Assembly (NCBI GenBank): GCA_031263945.1
Contig: JAISEW010000152.1
Location: forward strand, 1-7,810
Direction of reading: 5' to 3'
Length of the DNA: 7,810 nt
Origin: Gracilibacteraceae bacterium
GTDB taxonomy: Bacteria > Bacillota > Desulfitobacteriia > Desulfitobacteriales > Syntrophobotulaceae
Part shown: positions 1-4,442 of the stretch, one piece after another
Layout: each line of letters begins with the position of its first letter
Position numbering within the stretch: position 1 is the stretch's first letter
Program-made: the position numbers and the translations under genes
The notes under the pieces: model-generated
Database searches by the model: none
Told to the model about the DNA's origin: nothing
The model's input: only the letters and a program-made list of their open reading frames with translations

Positions 1-483
1 ATGACGCTTAACCCCTATGAAGTGAGAGATTTTTTGAAAGCGCATCAGCTGCTGACGCAGGGGCTAATCAGGGAATCAGGCCGGTTCCGCGGCGGCGATG
101 CAGGCGTTTTCGGCGGCGACGCGGTTGTCCTTATCGGCGCGCGGCCGCAGCTTATCCCACGGCTTATCGAGGAACTGCTCGATTGGGCGAAAAAATCAGA
201 CCTGCACGCCGTTATGAAAAGCGCGATCCTGCATTACGAGATCGAAACGATCCACCCGTTCGCGGACGGCAACGGGCGCATGGGCAGGCTCTGGCAGACA
301 CTCATGCTCGCCAAGTGGAATATGATTTTCGCCTGGCTGCCGATGGAATCCGTCCTATATGAAAACCGCGAGAGCTACTATCAAGCGATCGCTGACGCGA
401 GGAACGCAAACGACTCCGGCGTATTCATCGAATTCACCCTTTCCGCCTTGCTTGACATCATATCAAACTTTTCGGGTGCATGA
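1..483 (+). CDS. Fic family protein (AMP-transferase), 5'-truncated by the window
   Basis: Fic enzymes transfer AMP (or another nucleotide moiety) from ATP to hydroxyl side chains of target proteins. The visible 160 residues hold the core. The Fic motif HPFADGNGRMGR lies at residues 85-96, with catalytic His85, the acidic Asp89 that binds Mg, and the GNGR anion-binding loop. Upstream, GRFRGGDAGVF (27-37) matches the segment before the flap in Fic proteins. The ATG at base 1 is probably internal: family members carry more N-terminal sequence running into PYxVxDFLKAHxLL, and the class II inhibitory helix (S/T)xxxE(G/N) would lie there, outside the window. No such motif is visible at the C-terminus, so class III is unlikely. 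The last residues and the TGA stop (481-483) come from an inserted element whose left end is at 474. Without it the protein would end in SLGASQ. The family call is firm; target and physiological role are unknown. Confidence 0.93.
   Translation: MTLNPYEVRDFLKAHQLLTQGLIRESGRFRGGDAGVFGGDAVVLIGARPQLIPRLIEELLDWAKKSDLHAVMKSAILHYEIETIHPFADGNGRMGRLWQTLMLAKWNMIFAWLPMESVLYENRESYYQAIADARNANDSGVFIEFTLSALLDIISNFSGA
465..473 (+). repeat. Left copy of 9-bp target-site duplication
   Basis: AAACTTTTC is repeated exactly at 715-723, directly outside the other end of the 474-714 element. The flanking base C (464 and 714) would also fit a 10-bp duplication. Nine is preferred because it leaves symmetric GGG/CCC element ends. 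Confidence 0.8.
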
Positions 484-500
484 CAAATTTGTGGGTAAGG

Positions 501-517
501 GCGGGTTGCGACCCCGC
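501..517. repeat. REP-like hairpin 1
   Basis: GCGGGT (501-506), loop TGCG (507-510), and right arm ACCCCGC (511-517) with one bulged C. It has the same layout as the two hairpins that follow: a G-rich left arm ending in T, a four-base loop, then A and the complementary arm. Confidence 0.6.
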
Positions 518-543
518 ACCATATTTGAAACGGATTTCCGTGG

Positions 544-563
544 GGGCGGATGGAAATCCGCCC
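544..563. repeat. REP-like hairpin 2
   Basis: Perfect 8-bp stem: GGGCGGAT (544-551), loop GGAA (552-555), ATCCGCCC (556-563). A small extra palindrome CGGATTTCCG sits just before it at 531-540. Confidence 0.75.
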
Positions 564-600
564 GTGGTCCCTGTTCCGTCCATATGCGTGGCGCGGGGAA

Positions 601-634
601 ATCGTAGGGGGCGATTGCCATCGCCCCCTACGAT
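601..634. repeat. REP-like hairpin 3, 15-bp perfect stem
   Basis: The left arm 601-615 is exactly complementary to 620-634, with loop TGCC (616-619). The inner part GGGCGAT-N4-ATCGCCC mirrors hairpin 2, so the hairpins look like diverged members of one palindromic family. It could act as a transcription or mRNA-stability signal downstream of fic, but there is no T-tract for a classic terminator. Confidence 0.8.
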
Positions 635-635
635 G

Positions 636-665
636 TTGTACGATTACATGAATGTGGTTGGGCAT
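636..665 (-). pseudogene. Relic of a REP-associated tyrosine transposase (RAYT/TnpA_REP), HUH motif only
   Basis: On the minus strand, codons from 665 downward read MPNHIHVIV. MPNHxH is the highly conserved motif of Y1/RAYT transposases, in which the two histidines bind the metal. Immediately after it the frame runs into hairpin 3, and upstream there is no recognisable transposase N-terminus, so only about ten residues survive. The open frame continues to 381 through the hairpins and into the end of fic, but that stretch looks like chance coding across repeats. The motif match is exact but short, so the call is tentative. Confidence 0.4.
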
Positions 666-714
666 TATGTTCTCTCAATCTTCTTGCTTTCTCCCATTTT
701 CTTGACATGCACCC

Positions 715-723
715 AAACTTTTC
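715..723 (+). repeat. Right copy of 9-bp target-site duplication
   Basis: Exact copy of AAACTTTTC at 465-473. Joining the two copies restores the fic frame, reading N F S L G A S Q and then TGA at 740-742. This supports both the boundaries and the idea of insertion into the end of fic. Confidence 0.8.
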
Positions 724-738
724 CTTGGGAGCGTCGCA

Positions 739-834
739 ATGAAAAAAGAAAATCTGTTGCCAAGAATAGTAAAAAGAATACGCCTTTTCGGACTTCGTCT
801 ATTTAACGTGGGCGGGAGATTACGGAGAAAATAA
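739..834 (+). CDS. Possible 31-residue basic peptide ORF, unrecognised
   Basis: ATG at 739 with GGGAG at 727-731 seven bases upstream, stop TAA at 832-834. The start overlaps, as ATGA, the stop that fic would have had before the 474-714 insertion, which suggests a once translationally coupled downstream reading frame. The peptide is strongly basic (MKKENLLPRIVKR at the start, GGRLRRK at the end) with a leucine/phenylalanine-rich middle. It could be a real small protein, a remnant of a longer gene, or chance. No family is recognised. Confidence 0.25.
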   Translation: MKKENLLPRIVKRIRLFGLRLFNVGGRLRRK

Positions 835-903
835 GGCTCGGGAGACTAGACGGGACATCGAGGTCGAGGCCGCCGTCCTTTACGAATGCTCTTTGGTTAA
901 AAT
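835..903. other. Short gap with no assignable feature
   Basis: From the small ORF stop to the antitoxin operator nothing firm is seen. One plus-strand frame stays open from 773 through this region into the antitoxin gene (reading TRRDIEVEAAVLYEC around 845-889). It has no plausible start or recognisable family and is probably gene debris. Confidence 0.3.
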
Positions 904-925
904 ATTGGTCAACCTATTGACCAAT
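904..925. promoter_or_regulatory. Operator palindrome of the toxin-antitoxin operon
   Basis: Perfect inverted repeat ATTGGTCAA (904-912), spacer CCTA, TTGACCAAT (917-925). It lies 49 bp before the antitoxin start and its right arm contains the -35 hexamer. Binding of the Phd/YefM antitoxin, alone or with toxin, would block RNA polymerase. This is the usual autoregulation in the family; binding here is inferred from position. Confidence 0.7.
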
Positions 926-945
926 GGTATGAAATACTATATACT
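917..945 (+). promoter_or_regulatory. Sigma-A-type promoter of the toxin-antitoxin operon
   Basis: -35 TTGACC (917-922), 17-bp spacer, -10 TATACT (940-945). The expected transcription start is near 952, leaving a leader of roughly 20 nt before the antitoxin ATG. Confidence 0.75.
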
Positions 946-973
946 ATGTCCTATAAAAGATCTGGAGGTTTAT

Positions 974-1258
974 ATGGTAAATTTGTCGCGGGATTTAAAG
1001 TCAATCTCATATGTAAAAGCCCATATTACTGAAGTTGTGGATTATGTTGAAGATTCAAAATCTCCAGTTGTAATTACGCAAAACGGAGAGGCCAAAGCTG
1101 TTTTAATGGATATCGAAAGTTATGAAAAGACCCTCCATGCCGTTAATTTATCAAAATTATTGCATTTAAGTGAAAAATCCACAATAGACGGCCCATTGAT
1201 CCCGCATGAAAAAGTAAAAGAACGAATTGAAGAAACATTGAGACTGATAAAAAAATGA
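974..1258 (+). CDS. Phd/YefM family antitoxin
   Basis: This 94-residue protein neutralises the toxin encoded directly downstream and represses the shared promoter. The N-terminal half has the Phd/YefM fold pattern: SISYVKAHITEVVDYVE (residues 12-28), then SPVVITQNGEAKAVLMDIESYEKT, the segment that pairs two monomers for DNA binding. The C-terminal half (about 60-94) is charged and helical and would wrap the toxin. The start at 974 is chosen because TGGAGG (963-968) lies five bases upstream and the promoter is outside the gene. The frame is open further upstream to a TTG at 893, but that start would put the operator and promoter inside the gene. The stop overlaps the toxin start as ATGA, indicating translational coupling. 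The A/T-rich composition, unlike the neighbours, suggests horizontal acquisition. Confidence 0.9.
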   Translation: MVNLSRDLKSISYVKAHITEVVDYVEDSKSPVVITQNGEAKAVLMDIESYEKTLHAVNLSKLLHLSEKSTIDGPLIPHEKVKERIEETLRLIKK

Positions 1259-1590
1259 GATCAATTGAATGGACACCCGATGGAGCAGATTCCTTTAATG
1301 AAATTGTGGAATATTATGGGATTAGCGCCGGAGAAAATATTGCCAGAAATATATTTAACAAAATAAATAAAGAAATAGAATTATTAGCAATGGAAGAAAT
1401 AAAAACAAAAGTGTCTCCTGAAGTAAAAGACATCGGTATAAATGATATTTATCAATTATCAATAAACCTTTGGATAGTATATTATAAAATAAGCGAAGAA
1501 AACAAAAGGGTAAAAATATTATTAGTATTGGATGGCAGAAGAAATATAGAAAGAATATTAATAAGCAAAGTAATAGATAACAAATTATAA
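1255..1590 (+). CDS. RelE/ParE superfamily toxin
   Basis: This 111-residue small toxin is the partner of the antitoxin it overlaps. The pattern fits RelE/ParE: an N-terminal strand (SIEWTPDGADSFNEIVEYY), two helices with ENIARNIFNKINKEIELLA, then a sheet with NDIYQLSINLWIVYYKI and the closing KILLVLDGRRNIERIL, where DGRR corresponds to the frequent HGRR near the end of ParE-like proteins. The arginines often seen in the YRxR...YRIxY stretch of ribosome-dependent RelE nucleases are not present (IYQLSINLWIVYY). The target, ribosome-bound mRNA as for RelE or gyrase as for ParE, therefore cannot be decided. Its composition is very A/T-rich, like the antitoxin. No clear terminator follows. Confidence 0.85.
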   Translation: MRSIEWTPDGADSFNEIVEYYGISAGENIARNIFNKINKEIELLAMEEIKTKVSPEVKDIGINDIYQLSINLWIVYYKISEENKRVKILLVLDGRRNIERILISKVIDNKL

Positions 1591-1698
1591 AAACAATCGT
1601 CGCACAACTTACAATTCGCGTATAAGGTGGAGCTGGCTTTTATAAAAATAGCATCCGCCTCACCCGTATGAGAAAATGCAGAATTTTTCCCTCTGATA
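1591..1698. other. Intergenic gap, no feature seen
   Basis: Between the toxin stop and the next promoter I see no gene, no convincing terminator and no attachment site. Composition changes here from A/T-rich to the G+C-rich style of the following operon. Confidence 0.4.
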
Positions 1699-1727
1699 TT
1701 GAGTTTCCCTGAGCCTGCTGTTATAAT
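1699..1727 (+). promoter_or_regulatory. Sigma-A-type promoter of the transporter-ung operon
   Basis: -35 TTGAGT (1699-1704), 17-bp spacer, -10 TATAAT (1722-1727, perfect consensus). Transcription should start near 1734, giving a leader of about 85 nt before the lipoprotein start. No known riboswitch was recognised in that leader. Confidence 0.75.
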
Positions 1728-1802
1728 GAGGGCACGGATTAGTTCATGCGTACTTTCGCTGGACACGGCGCAGACTGTGGGCGGATTTACGCGAAGCTGG
1801 AA

Positions 1803-1809
1803 AGAGAGG
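1803..1809 (+). promoter_or_regulatory. Ribosome binding site deciding the lipoprotein start
   Basis: AGAGAGG lies nine bases before the ATG at 1819. An in-frame ATG at 1810 abuts this site and is too close, so 1819 is chosen. That start also gives a standard lipoprotein signal peptide (MNKK then a hydrophobic stretch). Confidence 0.65.
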
Positions 1810-1818
1810 ATGATTTCA

Positions 1819-2850
1819 ATGAATAAAAAAATATGGCCCCTGATCTTGTTGCTGGCCGCGGCACTGCTGGCCGGCTGCGGCGGGCAGACCGCGCCGCCCG
1901 CCGCTCCGCCCGCGGAAACCCCTGCGGAAACGCCCGCCGGCCCGGCCGCTCCCATCGACGTGAACATCGGCGCCCTGAAGGGGCCGACCGCGATGGGCAT
2001 GGTCAAAATGATGGCGGACAGCGACGCCGGCGCGCTGACGGACAACAATTATAATTTCAAGATTTTTGCCGCTATCGACGAAGTGACCCCCGCCCTCGTG
2101 CAGGGTGAACTGGACATCGCCGCCGTGCCGGCCAATCTGTCTTCGGTCCTGTACAACAACGCGGACGCCGGCGTCCGGGTGCTGGCGATCAATACCTTGG
2201 GCGTTTTATATATTGTGGAAAACGGCGAAACCGTGCAAAGCATCGGGGATCTGGCGGGTAAAACCGTCTACGCCAGCGGCAAAGGCGCGACGCCCGAATT
2301 CGCCCTCCGCTATATATTGCAGGAAAACGGGCTCAGCGACAGCGTGACCCTGGAGTGGCTGCCGGAACACGCCGCCTGCGTCAGCGCCATCACCAGCGAC
2401 CCCAGCGGCATCGCCATGCTGCCGCAGCCTTTTGTCGCCACGGCTCAGGCCCAAAACAGCGATCTGCGCGCGGCCCTTGACCTGACGGCGGAATGGGACA
2501 AGTTGCAGACCGGCGCTCCGGCCCCCAGCGCCTTGATTACGGGCGTGATCGTGGCCCGGACGGAATTCGTCCGGGAGAATCCGGACGCGGTGAACGCTTT
2601 CCTGGATCACTATAAAGATTCGGTGGCTTTTGCCCAGAGCGACCCGGCGGCCGCGGCCGAACTGATCGGCGGCTATGATATCGTGCCCGCCGCGGTGGCC
2701 CTCAAGGCCTTGCCGTATTGCAACATCGTTTTTATTGAAGGCGCGGAAATGAAAGAAAAACTGGCCGGATATCTTGGCGTTTTACTGGAACAAAGTCCGG
2801 AGGCTGTGGGAGGCGCCCTGCCGCCCCCTGATTTCTATTACGCCCGATAA
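1819..2850 (+). CDS. ABC transporter solute-binding lipoprotein, NMT1/SsuA-like
   Basis: This 343-residue extracytoplasmic binding protein would capture a small solute and deliver it to the permease encoded next. Residues 1-20 are a lipoprotein signal peptide: MNKK, a hydrophobic core and the lipobox LAGC with Cys20 as lipid anchor. A Pro/Ala/Glu-rich linker follows to about residue 45. The mature domain starts VNIGALKGPTAMGMVK, a common N-terminus of NMT1/THI5-like and SsuA/TauA-like binding proteins. The usual family landmarks follow: the DEVTPALVQGELDIAAVPANL stretch and, around a third of the way in, SIGDLAGKTVYASGKGATPEF. The substrate cannot be told; nitrate, sulfonate, taurine, pyrimidine-type and other ligands all occur in this family. 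Its last 77 bases overlap the annotated permease frame. Confidence 0.88.
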   Translation: MNKKIWPLILLLAAALLAGCGGQTAPPAAPPAETPAETPAGPAAPIDVNIGALKGPTAMGMVKMMADSDAGALTDNNYNFKIFAAIDEVTPALVQGELDIAAVPANLSSVLYNNADAGVRVLAINTLGVLYIVENGETVQSIGDLAGKTVYASGKGATPEFALRYILQENGLSDSVTLEWLPEHAACVSAITSDPSGIAMLPQPFVATAQAQNSDLRAALDLTAEWDKLQTGAPAPSALITGVIVARTEFVRENPDAVNAFLDHYKDSVAFAQSDPAAAAELIGGYDIVPAAVALKALPYCNIVFIEGAEMKEKLAGYLGVLLEQSPEAVGGALPPPDFYYAR

Positions 2851-3613
2851 AACGGCCGCGCGGCAAAAGAGCGGCGCGCGCCTGAGACTTTGGGCCGTCC
2901 TGCTGTGGCTGGCGGTTTGGCAGATCGGCAGCCGCGCCCTGGACCAAAGTATCCTCTTGGTCTCGCCGCTCACGGTCATCGCCCGCCTGTCCCAGCTGGC
3001 GGGCACGGGCGGGTTCTGGCAGGCGATATTTTTTTCCTGCCTGCGCATCATCGGCGGTTTTCTGGCGGCGGCGGCGCTGGGAGTGGCCGCCGCCGCCTTG
3101 GCCGCGCGCCTGCCTCGCGTGCGCGAACTGCTCGCGCCGCTGATGCTGGTGGTCAAATCGACCCCGGTCGCCTCTTTTATAATCCTGCTGCTCATCTGGG
3201 TGCCCAGCAAAAACCTGTCCGTCGTCATCGCCTTCCTGATGGTGCTGCCGGTCATCTATACGAACGTGCTCGGCGGCATCTTAGACACAGACCCGCAGTT
3301 GCTGGAGATGGCCAAAGTCTTTCGGTTGCCCGCCAGACGCGTTATCCGCTATATTTATGTATCGCAGGTCCTGCCTTATTTTCGCGCGGCCTGCGCCGTT
3401 TCCCTCGGCCTGTGCTGGAAAGCCGGCGTCGCGGCGGAAGTTATCGGCATCCCCACGGGTTCCCTCGGCGAGCGGCTCTATACGGCGAAAATCTTCCTGC
3501 AAACGGCGGATATCTTCGCCTGGACTTTGGTGATCATTCTGATCAGTCTGCTCTTTGAAAAATTGTTCATGTGGATCTTGCGGCACGGCATCGACCGCCT
3601 GGAAAGAATGTGA
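2774..3613 (+). CDS. ABC transporter permease, SsuC/TauC-like (BPD_transp_1)
   Basis: Inner-membrane channel subunit of the importer served by the upstream lipoprotein. Hydrophobic segments lie at about residues 37-56, 84-112, 121-143, 147-168, 205-225 and 247-269. The cytoplasmic EAA loop that docks the ATPase is at about 178-201 (EMAKVFRLPARR...VSQVLP). The start is uncertain. TTG at 2774 is the only ATG/GTG/TTG in frame before the first membrane helix, but it has only a weak A/G-rich site upstream and overlaps the lipoprotein gene by 77 bases. A CTG at 2828 behind GGGAGG (2808-2813), with a long 14-base spacing, is an alternative and would remove the atypical first 18 residues. No ATPase gene follows; ung begins 12 bases after the stop. 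Confidence 0.87.
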   Translation: MAFYWNKVRRLWEAPCRPLISITPDKTAARQKSGARLRLWAVLLWLAVWQIGSRALDQSILLVSPLTVIARLSQLAGTGGFWQAIFFSCLRIIGGFLAAAALGVAAAALAARLPRVRELLAPLMLVVKSTPVASFIILLLIWVPSKNLSVVIAFLMVLPVIYTNVLGGILDTDPQLLEMAKVFRLPARRVIRYIYVSQVLPYFRAACAVSLGLCWKAGVAAEVIGIPTGSLGERLYTAKIFLQTADIFAWTLVIILISLLFEKLFMWILRHGIDRLERM

Positions 3614-3619
3614 GGAGGG
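3612..3619 (+). promoter_or_regulatory. Ribosome binding site of ung, overlapping the permease stop
   Basis: GAGGAGGG begins within the permease TGA (3611-3613) and lies six bases before the TTG start at 3626. It is the strongest ribosome binding site in the window and fixes the unusual TTG start. Confidence 0.8.
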
Positions 3620-3625
3620 ATTTTT

Positions 3626-4303
3626 TTGGCGGCTGTTTTGAAAAACGACTGGCAGGAATATCTGGAGGCGGAATTCGCCCGGGAGTATTATTTGCGGCTG
3701 CGGCAGTTCCTGATCGGGGAGTACAAGGCCAAGACCGTATACCCGGATATGCACGACATATTCAACGCTTTGCACTTCACGCCTTACAGCCGCGTGAAGG
3801 CGGTCATCCTCGGTCAGGATCCCTATCATGAGCCGGGACAGGCGCACGGGCTCAGTTTTTCTGTAAAACCCGGCGTCGCCCTCCCTCCGTCTTTGCAAAA
3901 CATTTTCAAAGAACTGCAAAACGATCTCGGATATCCGCCGCCGAAACACGGCTGTCTCACCGCCTGGGCCGAGCGGGGCGTGCTGCTCTTGAACGCTTCG
4001 CTGACCGTCGAGCGCGGCCGGGCCAATTCACATCAAAACGCGGGCTGGCAGGTTTTTACCGACCGGGTGATCAGCGTCCTGAATGAAAGAGAGGACCCCG
4101 TGGTTTTCATCCTCTGGGGCCGGAACGCCCGCGCGAAAAAGGCGCTCATCACCGGCGCCCGCCACGCCGTCATCGAATCGGCGCATCCCAGCCCGTTTTC
4201 CGCCGCAAGCGGGTTTTTCGGCAGCAAGCCCTTCTCCCGCGCCAACGATATATTGACCGGCTGGGGCAAAGAACCTATTGATTGGCGGTTCGACGATTGC
4301 TGA
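3626..4303 (+). CDS. ung: Uracil-DNA glycosylase, family 1
   Basis: This enzyme removes uracil from DNA as the first step of base excision repair in the cytoplasm. It is 225 residues, the normal length for the family. Key motifs are all present: GQDPYH at 63-68 with catalytic Asp65 and Tyr67, Phe78 in GLSFSV for stacking on uracil, LLLN at 120-123 with the uracil-reading Asn123, and HPSPFS at 187-192 with His187. The last three positions fit E. coli Ung numbering closely. The leucine of HPSPLS that inserts into the DNA helix is Phe here (191). The TTG start is supported by the strong ribosome binding site six bases upstream. The gene follows the transporter permease by 12 bases, so it is probably co-transcribed. 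The link to transport is likely one of position only. Confidence 0.97.
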   Translation: MAAVLKNDWQEYLEAEFAREYYLRLRQFLIGEYKAKTVYPDMHDIFNALHFTPYSRVKAVILGQDPYHEPGQAHGLSFSVKPGVALPPSLQNIFKELQNDLGYPPPKHGCLTAWAERGVLLLNASLTVERGRANSHQNAGWQVFTDRVISVLNEREDPVVFILWGRNARAKKALITGARHAVIESAHPSPFSAASGFFGSKPFSRANDILTGWGKEPIDWRFDDC

Positions 4304-4351
4304 TTTAGACCATATTTTTACTTCTATTCCATATAGACCCTAACGCTTCAA

Positions 4352-4380
4352 GAAAGGCCGGCTCTCAGAGCCGGCCTTTC
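4352..4380. terminator. Bidirectional rho-independent-type terminator between convergent genes
   Basis: Stem of 13 bp, GAAAGGCCGGCTC (4352-4364) paired with 4368-4380, and loop TCA. A short T run closes it in both directions (TTTC on the plus strand, TTTCTT on the minus strand). It sits between the stop of ung and the stop of the minus-strand surface-protein gene and can serve both. The T-tracts are short, so efficiency is uncertain. Confidence 0.8.
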
Positions 4381-4442
4381 CCGTGTTTCCCGCCCGGCGC
4401 TTCCGCGCGGGACTTCGTCGATAGTTTAAACTGTGGTTCAGA

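Larger units (their letters stand above)
474..714. mobile_element. MITE-like non-autonomous insertion, 241 bp, with TIRs and 9-bp target duplication
   Basis: The left end (474-495) and the reverse complement of the right end (693-714) both begin GGGTGCATG, then A or T, then CAA, and agree again at TGGG, giving imperfect terminal inverted repeats of about 13-22 bp. The sequence AAACTTTTC occurs directly outside both ends (465-473 and 715-723), as expected for a target-site duplication. The insert has no open frame long enough for a transposase, so it would need one supplied in trans. It holds three hairpins and a short relic of a RAYT gene. The boundaries are seen directly. The transposase family is not identified. 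Confidence 0.82.

Noticed and set aside
1..3. ATG at base 1 as the true fic start
   Set aside because: Fic proteins of this type have further N-terminal sequence continuous with the PYEVRDFLKAH segment, so the codon is more likely an internal Met at the window edge.
381..665. Minus-strand 94-codon frame starting MPNHIHVI as an intact protein gene
   Set aside because: Only the first ten or so residues resemble a transposase. The rest is translation through palindromes and the antisense of fic.
480..806. Plus-strand 108-codon frame across the mobile element
   Set aside because: It runs through the hairpins, both element ends and the flanking sequence, with no ribosome binding site and no recognisable protein pattern.
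893..973. Upstream extension of the antitoxin gene to a TTG at 893
   Set aside because: It would place the operator palindrome and the TTGACC/TATACT promoter inside the gene. The ATG at 974 has a well-spaced TGGAGG site and begins at the usual Phd/YefM N-terminus.
1734..1818. TPP or other riboswitch in the leader of the NMT1/THI5-like binding protein
   Set aside because: The conserved CUGAGA and ACCUGAUCUGGAUAAUGCCAG-type elements of the thiamine riboswitch are absent and only weak pairings such as TTCGC with GCGAA are visible.
1482..2610. Minus-strand frames opposite the toxin and the solute-binding protein
   Set aside because: They are antisense of well-supported genes and show Ala/Gly/Pro low-complexity translations mirroring the linker of the lipoprotein.
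4389..4411. Second hairpin CCCGC...GCGGG downstream of the main terminator
   Set aside because: Only the outer five pairs match cleanly and there is no T-tract; the 4352-4380 hairpin already explains termination.
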